Of a stretch of DNA of 6,398 nt, positions 1-4,846 are shown piece by piece. The notes below the pieces were generated by a model that saw only the letters and a list, made by a program, of their open reading frames with translations, ran no database searches and had not been told where the DNA came from. How positions within the stretch are numbered: position 1 is the stretch's first letter; the number at the start of each line of letters is the position of its first letter. A program made the translations under genes and the position numbers. The stretch spans positions 1-6,398 of the forward strand of contig SLIY01000236.1 in the NCBI GenBank assembly GCA_007135385.1. The letters are read 5' to 3'. Source of the stretch: Leptolyngbyaceae cyanobacterium CSSed165cm_216 (GTDB taxonomy: Bacteria > Cyanobacteriota > Cyanobacteriia > Phormidesmidales > Phormidesmidaceae).

Positions 1-167
1 AGCACAAGCCCGATACGCTGAATACTCTGGCTAAGCAGCTCAAGGCCCAGTGTGGCACTGGGGGCACGGCCAAAGATAACGTTATCGAAATTCAGGGAGA
101 CCACGCCCAAACGCTGGTGGAACTTTTAGTGGCCAAAGGTTATCAAGCGAAACGCAGCGGTGGATAA
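1..167 (+). CDS. yciH: SUI1/YciH-family translation initiation factor, C-terminal part (5' end outside window)
   Basis: The reading frame is already open at base 3 and ends at TAA 165-167, followed at once by a second TAA (168-170). The visible 54 residues begin HKPDTLNTLAKQLKAQCG and end VAKGYQAKRSGG. This is the typical second half of the SUI1 fold: a helix with the LAK.LK..CG(T/S)GGT motif, then the strand K.NVIEIQGDH and the helix that ends LL..KGY.AKR.GG. SUI1 proteins (eukaryotic eIF1, bacterial YciH) bind the small ribosomal subunit and influence start-codon selection; YciH is a small, non-essential accessory factor in bacteria. The family is about 105-115 aa, so roughly half the gene is present. 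The family assignment is firm; the symbol is by family resemblance only. Confidence 0.85.
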   Translation, partial: HKPDTLNTLAKQLKAQCGTGGTAKDNVIEIQGDHAQTLVELLVAKGYQAKRSGG

Positions 168-192
168 TAATTTGGTAGCAGTGGCCGCGAGT

Positions 193-214
193 CCATGCCA
201 ATTAGTGTGCATGG
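193..214 (+). terminator. Hairpin after the yciH-like gene, no T-tract
   Basis: CCATGC (193-198) and GCATGG (209-214) are perfect reverse complements around a 10-base loop, 25 bases after the stop codon. The sequence that follows (GAGGGTGC) has no T-run, so this is not a classical intrinsic terminator. It could be a 3'-end stabilising stem or a chance palindrome. Confidence 0.25.
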
Positions 215-230
215 GAGGGTGCTAGTTAAC

Positions 231-258
231 GCTGATCTAGCCGGTTGGTCAGATCGGC
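231..258 (+). other. Stem-loop in the 5' leader of the SLH-GHL10 gene
   Basis: GCTGATCT (231-238) pairs with AGATCGGC (251-258) over eight positions with one G-T wobble, around a 12-base loop. A competing shorter pairing, AGCCG (239-243) with CGGCT (255-259), shares the 3' arm. The element ends 25 bases before the ribosome binding site of the next gene, so it would lie in that gene's leader if transcription starts upstream. No known riboswitch class is recognised. Confidence 0.25.
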
Positions 259-282
259 TGATGGGAATACCATTGGCGTTGT

Positions 283-286
283 GGAG
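283..286 (+). promoter_or_regulatory. Ribosome binding site that decides the start of the SLH-GHL10 gene
   Basis: GGAG at 283-286 lies six bases before ATG 293. The frame is open back to a TTG at 245, but that TTG has no purine-rich site in front, and a hydrophobic signal peptide follows directly after ATG 293. ATG 293 is therefore the preferred start. Confidence 0.7.
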
Positions 287-292
287 AAAACG

Positions 293-2350
293 ATGGGCTT
301 GAATCGGTTGGGATGGCGGCGGTTGCAGCAACTGGGCTATTTTTTGGCGGTGTTAGGGTTAATTTTGGGTTTTCAGGGCACGCCACCGCTTCAAGCGAAG
401 CCTACCCCAGCCGCCCAGGTCACCTCGCCAGCGGTCAAGCAAGGGGTAACCAATAACGGCCCGATCGCCCCAGCGATCGTGATTCCCACCGACATTCGCC
501 AGCATTGGGCGGCCAGCTGCATCACCGCCCTGGCCCAGCAGCGGTGGATTACAGCCGATGCCAGCGGTCGCTTTTACCCCGACGAGCCCATCCTCTGGGG
601 CGATTATGTGGCTCTCCTGAACCAAATTAGCCCCCCGGCTCAATCGGGGGGCTGGGCCAACCCCCTGGAGCGGGCCTTGGGCATTCCAGAAGCCCCTACC
701 GTGGCGGCCCACTACCCCAGTCACTACTATCAGCCTGATCGCCCCTTGGTCCGCGCCGAAGCAATCATGGCCCTGGCGGCCAAGGTGGGGGCGAATTACG
801 AACTGGCGGCTAACACCCTAATTAACGCTAGCCTGGCCGATGGTCCCCAGGTGTCCGAGTACGCTCGAGAAGGGGTGGCGGCGGCCCTGGCCCAGGGCAT
901 GGTGGTGAACTATCCAGAGGGCGATCGCCTCAACCCGACCCAGCGGCTGACCCGTGGGGAAGCGGCAGCCCTCGTCTGTCGAGCCGCACCCAACCCCAAC
1001 CTGCAGCGATGGATTGACTCCGCCTGGGTGGCCCAGGCCCAGCCTACGCCCGTAGCAGCCCCCAGCCGCGAGTTGCGGGGGGTGTGGCTGACCAATATTG
1101 ATAGTCAGGTACTGTTTTCCACTGAAGCGCTGCAGTCCGGGGTTAATCGCCTGGCCGATCTCAACTTCAACACAATTTACCCGGTGGTGTGGAACTGGGG
1201 TTACACCCTATATCCCAGCCGTACCGCCCAGCGAGAACTGGGCATCAGCCACTTTCTCTATGGTGAGCGGCGTCCCCCCCGTCCTGGGGAGGCCCCAGAG
1301 GAGCGGGACATGATGCAAGAGGCCATCGACTTTGGCCATGCCCGAGGGATGGCGGTGGTGCCCTGGTTTGAATTTGGCTTTATGGCCCCAGATAACTATG
1401 TGCTGTACCGTCGCCACCCCGACTGGTTTACCCAGAAGCTAATAGAACCGGCAGGCCCCTCTGGCCGTAAATCACTGGCGGGCACTAAAGCCTGGAATCC
1501 CCCAACCGCAGTCCCCTCGACTCCCCTGCCAGCTGAGGTAAAAGCCAGCGACCTGGCCCGAGAAAAGGCCCGCATTCACCATTGGCAGGCCCAATTGGAC
1601 GGAGAAGAACCAGAGGCAGCGCCCATCACTGACCCCGGCATTTGGATGGAGGGGGGGGTAATTCCTCGCCGCTGGATGAACCCGTTTCATCCCCAGGTGC
1701 AGAAGTTTATGCTGGAGCTGATCGACGATTTGGTCACCAACTACGAGGTGGATGGCTTCCAGTTTGATGATCACCTGGGGCTACCGGTGGACTTTGGCTA
1801 CGACCCCTACACCATCAACCTGTATCGGGCCGAGCACAATGGTCGTATCCCGCCCGCCAATGCCCAAGATCCAGAGTGGTTGGCCTGGCGAGCCAATAAG
1901 ATTTCCGACTTTTTAGAAGACGTGTACAAGCTGGTGAAAGCCCGGCGGCCCCAGGCGGTGGTGTCCATTTCGCCAAACCCCTACCCCTTTGCCTATGTCA
2001 ACTACCTGCAAGACTGGCCCGAGTGGGTGAATCGAGGCATTGTGGATGAGATGATTATCCAGGTATACCGCAGCGACCAAAATCGGTTTATGTGGGAAAT
2101 GAATAAGCCCTCGGCCCAGGGGTCTCGGCGGCGCATTCCCACCAGCATTGGTATCCTCAGTGGCTTGCGAGCTGCTCCGGTGGACATGGATCACATTATC
2201 GATCAGATGGTGGCCGTGCGCGATCGCGACTATGCCGGTATGGCCTTCTTCTTCTACGAATCCCTCTGGATGCCCGCCCCCCGAGAGACCCTCGACAACC
2301 GCACAGCAGCCCTGCAGCAGAGCTTTACTGCCCAAGTGCCTCGACCTTAG
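293..2350 (+). CDS. Secreted SLH-domain protein with glycosyl-hydrolase-like 10 (GHL10/DUF187) domain
   Basis: A 685-aa protein from ATG 293. Residues 1-35 form a signal peptide: basic start, hydrophobic core YFLAVLGLILGF, likely cleavage after PLQA; RR at 9-10 is not a good Tat motif. Residues ~60-235 carry S-layer-homology modules: DIRQHWA...GRFYPDEPILWGDY, a weaker YQPDRPLVRAEAIMAL, and ALAQGMV..YPEGDRLNPTQRLTRGEAAAL. These modules normally bind wall polysaccharide, which implies a periplasmic or outer-envelope site. From residue 257 (SRELRGVWLTNIDSQ) runs a GHL10 TIM barrel, with NTIYPVVWNWGYTLYPS, HPDWFTQ (375-381), RWMNPFHPQVQ (460-470), YEVDGFQFDDHLG (484-496; D487, D492, D493 are likely active-site acids), ISPNPYPFAY and DEMIIQVYR. 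The family resembles glycosidases and is presumed to act on a cell-wall or extracellular glycan; the substrate is unknown. Between 382 and 456 there is a Pro-rich, charged insertion. HIP1 sites lie inside the gene. Confidence 0.88.
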   Translation: MGLNRLGWRRLQQLGYFLAVLGLILGFQGTPPLQAKPTPAAQVTSPAVKQGVTNNGPIAPAIVIPTDIRQHWAASCITALAQQRWITADASGRFYPDEPILWGDYVALLNQISPPAQSGGWANPLERALGIPEAPTVAAHYPSHYYQPDRPLVRAEAIMALAAKVGANYELAANTLINASLADGPQVSEYAREGVAAALAQGMVVNYPEGDRLNPTQRLTRGEAAALVCRAAPNPNLQRWIDSAWVAQAQPTPVAAPSRELRGVWLTNIDSQVLFSTEALQSGVNRLADLNFNTIYPVVWNWGYTLYPSRTAQRELGISHFLYGERRPPRPGEAPEERDMMQEAIDFGHARGMAVVPWFEFGFMAPDNYVLYRRHPDWFTQKLIEPAGPSGRKSLAGTKAWNPPTAVPSTPLPAEVKASDLAREKARIHHWQAQLDGEEPEAAPITDPGIWMEGGVIPRRWMNPFHPQVQKFMLELIDDLVTNYEVDGFQFDDHLGLPVDFGYDPYTINLYRAEHNGRIPPANAQDPEWLAWRANKISDFLEDVYKLVKARRPQAVVSISPNPYPFAYVNYLQDWPEWVNRGIVDEMIIQVYRSDQNRFMWEMNKPSAQGSRRRIPTSIGILSGLRAAPVDMDHIIDQMVAVRDRDYAGMAFFFYESLWMPAPRETLDNRTAALQQSFTAQVPRP
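629..653 (+). repeat. Perfect 9-bp GC-rich inverted repeat inside the SLH-GHL10 gene
   Basis: AGCCCCCCG (629-637) and CGGGGGGCT (645-653) are exact reverse complements with a 7-base loop, GCTCAAT. The element is translated in frame as ISPPAQSGGW (residues ~112-121), in the linker between the first and second SLH-like segments. A stem this strong resembles the stem of an intrinsic terminator or a small repeat unit, but no T-run follows. Whether it has copies elsewhere cannot be seen here. Confidence 0.6.
921..928. repeat. HIP1 octamer GCGATCGC
   Basis: A perfect copy of the highly iterated palindrome 1, which is over-represented in many cyanobacterial genomes. It lies in coding sequence (residues ~210-213 of the SLH-GHL10 protein). 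Its value is as a taxonomic marker. Confidence 0.85.
2220..2227. repeat. HIP1 octamer GCGATCGC
   Basis: A second perfect HIP1 copy, near the 3' end of the SLH-GHL10 gene (codons for the VRDRDY stretch). Confidence 0.85.
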
Positions 2351-2361
2351 TCACCACTAAG
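2346..2361 (+). terminator. Short hairpin overlapping the SLH-GHL10 stop codon
   Basis: CTTAGT (2346-2351) and ACTAAG (2356-2361) are perfect complements with the 4-base loop CACC. The TAG stop lies inside the left arm. There is only a GTTTTA stretch some ten bases later. It could stabilise or mark the 3' end, but it is a weak AT-containing stem. Confidence 0.25.
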
Positions 2362-2466
2362 ACCATAGGCGTTTTACTCAATAACGATAGACCATGTAAC
2401 AGGAATAAATGACTTATCCTAGACTAGCCCTACCCATACAAGGTTTGGGGTTTTATCCCCCTCCTG

Positions 2467-2484
2467 TCTAACCTAAGGGTTAGA
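2467..2484 (+). promoter_or_regulatory. Stem-loop in the cdsA leader enclosing an SD-like sequence
   Basis: TCTAACC (2467-2473) pairs perfectly with GGTTAGA (2478-2484) around the 4-base loop TAAG. The loop and right arm read TAAGGG (2474-2479), the only SD-like sequence before cdsA, and folding would hide it. Its distance to the cdsA ATG (2503) is 23 bases, too long for direct use, but it is 10 bases from an upstream ATG at 2490. The rest of the 2351-2502 gap shows no other convincing element; TATCCT at 2415-2420 is a possible -10 without a good -35. Confidence 0.4.
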
Positions 2485-2489
2485 TCTAA

Positions 2490-2525
2490 ATGGTTACCGC
2501 CTATGCCCTGGTCTCGAATTATTAG
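2490..2525 (+). CDS. Possible 11-codon leader ORF overlapping the cdsA start
   Basis: ATG 2490 opens MVTAYALVSNY and stops at TAG 2523-2525, 23 bases inside cdsA in another frame. It has the SD-like TAAGGG (2474-2479) at a normal spacing of 10 bases, whereas the cdsA ATG itself has no SD. If translated, its ribosomes would pass over the cdsA start, so it could either couple or interfere with cdsA translation. It is short enough to arise by chance, and no homology is recognised. Confidence 0.15.
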   Translation: MVTAYALVSNY

Positions 2526-3375
2526 TGGATTAGTCGCCATCGTCATCGCTCTGGCCATGGTTTTGCTGGGGGGCTGGTACTTTACCCTAGGGTTTGGGGT
2601 AATTATTTTTTTGGGGCAACTCGAAATTTTTCGGCTAGTTAAGGCCAAAGGTATCTTACCCGCCGCTAAAACCACCCTGGTTGTCAGTCAAATCATGCTG
2701 ATTACCGCCCATCTTTCCTCGTCTTTAGCCGATGCTATGCTGCCCCTAGGAGGCACGTTCATCTGCTTTTACCTACTGTTTCAGCCCAAAGTAGCCACCA
2801 TTGCAGATGTAGCGGCTTCTATTTTGGGGCTGTTCTATGGCGGCTACTTACCTAGCTTTTGGGTGCGCCTGCGAGACTTGGGCAACCTAGAAGCCACCCT
2901 GCCCCTGGGGGGCTACTGGCCCGATCGATGGTGGCCGCCCCTTGATACCATTCCCCCAGGACTCACCCTGACGCTAATCGCCTTTGGTTGCATTTGGGCC
3001 GCTGATATTGGAGCCTACACGGCAGGTAAAATCATTGGTCGCACACCACTGTCGAACATCAGCCCCAAAAAAACCGTAGAAGGAGCCGTTTTTGGGGTCT
3101 TAGGCAGTATGGTGGTGGCTTTGGTCGGCAGTTACTGGCTGCAATGGTCATTTTGGCCTCTATCGGGGGGAGCACTGGGGCTGATGGTCGGTACCTCCAG
3201 TCTACTCGGGGACCTGACGGAATCCCTGATGAAGCGAGATGCTGGGGTTAAGGACTCTGGGGATCTAATTCCTGGCCATGGCGGTATCTTGGATCGCACG
3301 GACAGCTATGTTTTCACCGGGGCGCTGGTTTATTACTTCGTCACCCTGTTGTTGCCAATCTTGCCACAGGGTTAG
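2503..3375 (+). CDS. cdsA: Phosphatidate cytidylyltransferase (CDP-diacylglycerol synthase)
   Basis: The enzyme condenses CTP with phosphatidic acid to give CDP-diacylglycerol and pyrophosphate, the branch-point precursor of phosphatidylglycerol, which thylakoid photosystems need. It is 290 aa, a usual length for the family. The family signature is complete near the C-terminus: SLMKRDAGVKDSGD (K244, R245, D246) and PGHGGILDRTDS (257-268), including the metal-binding acids D264 and D267. A second conserved block reads WAADIGAYTAGKIIGR (W165-) followed by SPKKTVEG (187-194). About eight hydrophobic segments can be seen, for example residues 6-25, 27-42, 65-98, 104-120, 153-175, 195-213, 219-235 and 270-287. 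ATG 2503 is the only plausible start in this frame after the upstream TAG 2425, and MPWSRIISG is the expected cyanobacterial N-terminus. No Shine-Dalgarno site precedes it. Confidence 0.96.
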   Translation: MPWSRIISGLVAIVIALAMVLLGGWYFTLGFGVIIFLGQLEIFRLVKAKGILPAAKTTLVVSQIMLITAHLSSSLADAMLPLGGTFICFYLLFQPKVATIADVAASILGLFYGGYLPSFWVRLRDLGNLEATLPLGGYWPDRWWPPLDTIPPGLTLTLIAFGCIWAADIGAYTAGKIIGRTPLSNISPKKTVEGAVFGVLGSMVVALVGSYWLQWSFWPLSGGALGLMVGTSSLLGDLTESLMKRDAGVKDSGDLIPGHGGILDRTDSYVFTGALVYYFVTLLLPILPQG

Positions 3376-3391
3376 CCACCGAGTCTGGGTG

Positions 3392-3419
3392 AGAACGCGG
3401 GTACAGATTCCCGAGTTCT
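3392..3419 (+). terminator. Hairpin after cdsA, terminator-like without T-tract
   Basis: AGAAC-G-CGGG (3392-3401) pairs with CCCG-A-GTTCT (3410-3419): ten positions with a single G-A mismatch and the 8-base loop TACAGATT. It starts 17 bases after the cdsA stop. A small TGGG/CCCA stem (3423-3426/3432-3435) follows and ends in AAAA, not T. Two further arms, CCAAG (3455-3459) and CTTGG (3471-3475), give the gap a hairpin-rich 3' region. It probably marks the cdsA transcript end. Confidence 0.5.
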
Positions 3420-3479
3420 GCCTGGGGATAACCCAAAAGTCATCGTCAATGAGCCCAAGCACCCAGGGATCTTGGCACA

Positions 3480-3520
3480 TTGAACCGATGTTCTAGGGGG
3501 TAGAGATAATTCGCTATAGT
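3480..3520 (+). promoter_or_regulatory. Candidate promoter for the aspartoacylase-family gene
   Basis: TTGAAC (3480-3485) stands 19 bases before GATAAT (3505-3510), and a second -10-like hexamer, TATAGT, lies at 3515-3520. Either -10 box would place transcription start about 50-60 bases before the preferred GTG 3576. The TTGAAC/GATAAT spacing is slightly long and TATAGT has no good -35, so this is a candidate only. Confidence 0.35.
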
Positions 3521-3561
3521 GACCACACATCTATCCTTAATCCCTAAATCCCCCCAGGGTT

Positions 3562-3566
3562 GGAGG
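3562..3566 (+). promoter_or_regulatory. Strong Shine-Dalgarno that sets the GTG 3576 start
   Basis: GGAGG lies nine bases before GTG 3576. The frame can be read back to a GTG at 3519, but no SD precedes that codon. The extra residues it would add (MTTHLSLIPKSPQGWRFLS) are not part of the family core. Confidence 0.75.
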
Positions 3567-3575
3567 TTTCTATCG

Positions 3576-4661
3576 GTGAAGTACACTCCAAAATCTTTTA
3601 AGCAGGTGACCATAGATGACCTCACGGTGATCCCTCCTCCCTTGGTAATCGGCGGCGAAGTGATTCCTCGCAGCAAGCGGGTACGGCTAGAATTACCGGT
3701 CTCTCGTCTGCCCACAGGCACGATGATGTCCTTACCGGTAACGGTGATTAGTGGCAAAACGCCGGGGCCAAGGCTGTGGCTGAGTGCGGCTATCCATGGG
3801 GACGAAATCAACGGCGTGGATATTATTCGCCGGGTGGTCAAGGCCTTAAAGCCCCACCGCCTGGCTGGATCAGTGATTGCGGTGCCGGTGGTGAATATTT
3901 TTGGTCTGCTAGAGCAGTCTCGCTATCTGCCTGACCGGCGGGACTTGAACCGGTCTTTTCCTGGATCTGTGCGAGGTTCCCTGGCAAGCCGCCTAGCCGC
4001 TTTATTTATGAAAGAGGTGGTCAGCCAATGCACCCATGGGATCGACCTCCATACGGCGGCCATCCACCGGATTAATCTACCTCAGGTACGGGCGGATTTA
4101 GAACACTCGGCCACCTACCACTTTGCCAAGGCGTTTGGAGCGCCAGTGATGATGCATGCTAGCCATCGAGATGGGTCCCTCCGGCAGGCGGCAGCCAAAC
4201 GTAACATCCCCACTTTGGTGTATGAAGCGGGGGAGGCGCTGCGGTTTGACGTCGACGCTATCCAGACTGGGGTCGAGGGGATATATCGGGTGATGGATTA
4301 CTTGGGCATGTATCCCCCGCCAGAGTCAGTCGCCTCCATCGACACCCTGGAGGCTTGGGAAAGCCGCTGGGTGCGGGCGTCGCGGGGGGGCATCTGGCAC
4401 CGCTCTGCGAACTTGGGCGATGTGGTGAAAAAGCGTCAGCCCTTAGGGTTTATCACCGATACGTTTGGGGACAAACCGGTTCAGGTGCGTAGCTCCGTGG
4501 CGGGGGTGGTGATTGGCCATGGTCAAAATCCCTTGGTGAACCAAGGGGACGCCTTGGTGCATGTGGCCCGCTGCCAACTGGAGCATCCTTTGGAACAAGC
4601 GCCTCTTGACCAGGAGCGTCAGTCCGATGATCCCCAGTCAACACCGGATGATGCCGTTTAG
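3576..4661 (+). CDS. Succinylglutamate desuccinylase/aspartoacylase family zinc hydrolase (M14-like)
   Basis: A 361-aa protein from GTG 3576. The family cleaves N-acyl amino acids or related amides with one zinc ion held by H-x-x-E and a distant His. Here the motifs are AAIHGDEING (H74, E77), DLHT (H159) and the catalytic glutamate in LVYEAGE (E217). RRDLNRSFPG (R121-G130) supplies the substrate-binding Asn-Arg pair (N125, R126). All core residues are present, so the enzyme should be active. After residue ~260 comes the usual C-terminal beta-barrel (RASRGGIWH...GDVVKKRQPLGFITD...VRSSVAGVVIG), then an acidic, probably disordered tail of about 25 residues. The true substrate is unknown. It belongs with the broad COG3608-type proteins, not with an arginine-succinyltransferase operon, since no other ast gene is nearby. 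It follows cdsA by 200 bases and probably has its own promoter. There is no signal peptide or membrane segment, so it is presumably cytoplasmic. Confidence 0.88.
   Translation: MKYTPKSFKQVTIDDLTVIPPPLVIGGEVIPRSKRVRLELPVSRLPTGTMMSLPVTVISGKTPGPRLWLSAAIHGDEINGVDIIRRVVKALKPHRLAGSVIAVPVVNIFGLLEQSRYLPDRRDLNRSFPGSVRGSLASRLAALFMKEVVSQCTHGIDLHTAAIHRINLPQVRADLEHSATYHFAKAFGAPVMMHASHRDGSLRQAAAKRNIPTLVYEAGEALRFDVDAIQTGVEGIYRVMDYLGMYPPPESVASIDTLEAWESRWVRASRGGIWHRSANLGDVVKKRQPLGFITDTFGDKPVQVRSSVAGVVIGHGQNPLVNQGDALVHVARCQLEHPLEQAPLDQERQSDDPQSTPDDAV
4530..4547 (+). repeat. Intragenic hairpin near the 3' end of the aspartoacylase-family gene
   Basis: CCCTTGG (4530-4536) and CCAAGGG (4541-4547) pair perfectly around TGAA. 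The left arm's CCTTGGTG (4531-4538) recurs as a direct repeat at 4552-4559. It encodes part of QNPLVNQGDALVHV in the C-terminal barrel. It is probably incidental. Confidence 0.3.
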
Positions 4662-4710
4662 ACCCAGCATGGTTCGCCCCAGGGACACCCAACCCATCAA
4701 CCGCCGCCAA

Positions 4711-4738
4711 CCTAGCCCCAGGCTAAGCTGGGGCTAGG
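4711..4738 (+). terminator. Perfect 11-bp hairpin downstream of the aspartoacylase-family gene
   Basis: CCTAGCCCCAG (4711-4721) and CTGGGGCTAGG (4728-4738) are exact reverse complements with a 6-base loop, GCTAAG. It lies 49 bases after the stop codon. This is the strongest intergenic stem in the window. The bases after it (GGGCAGGGCC) are G-rich, and those before it on the other strand also lack a T-run. It is therefore a probable transcript end or RNA-stabilising stem, not a textbook intrinsic terminator. Confidence 0.6.
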
Positions 4739-4748
4739 GGGCAGGGCC

Positions 4749-4774
4749 AGAGCACTCATGGCTGTAGAGCACTC
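4749..4774 (+). repeat. Tandem 9-bp direct repeat upstream of the deaminase gene
   Basis: AGAGCACTC occurs at 4749-4757 and again at 4766-4774, a 17-base period, about 75-100 bases before the deaminase start. Direct repeats at this position can be regulator sites, but no known regulator motif is recognised. Confidence 0.4.
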
Positions 4775-4814
4775 CATAGAGTAAGCCAATACCAGGGCTG
4801 AGCTGGAAAACCAG

Positions 4815-4820
4815 TAGAAT
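4815..4820 (+). promoter_or_regulatory. Candidate -10 box of the deaminase gene
   Basis: TAGAAT matches the -10 consensus (TATAAT) at 4 of 6 positions and lies 26 bases before the ATG. It is preceded by the small palindrome CTGGAAAACCAG (4803-4814). There is no recognisable -35 at the normal distance, so an activator-dependent promoter is possible. A weak SD, GGTGA (4839-4843), is close to the start codon. Confidence 0.3.
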
Positions 4821-4846
4821 CAGGAAAATTCATTCTCTGGTGAATT

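Noticed and set aside
245..292. N-terminal extension of the SLH-GHL10 protein from TTG 245
   Set aside because: There is no SD before TTG 245, while ATG 293 has GGAG six bases upstream and begins a normal signal peptide; an extra 16 residues in front would spoil it.
1913..2335. 140-codon minus-strand open frame opposite the SLH-GHL10 gene
   Set aside because: It is antisense to conserved GHL10 motifs, has no recognisable domain, and is the type of shadow frame expected in GC-rich coding DNA. The same holds for minus-strand frames at 359-724, 1472-1774 and 3446-3841.
3392..3435. tRNA T-arm-like sequence CGGGTACAGATTCCCG
   Set aside because: The invariant TTC and A58/C61 positions do not fit, and no acceptor, D or anticodon arms can be drawn around it; it is better read as a hairpin after cdsA.
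3519..3575. Earlier GTG start of the aspartoacylase-family protein
   Set aside because: GTG 3576 has GGAGG nine bases upstream; GTG 3519 has no SD and overlaps the TATAGT promoter-like hexamer.
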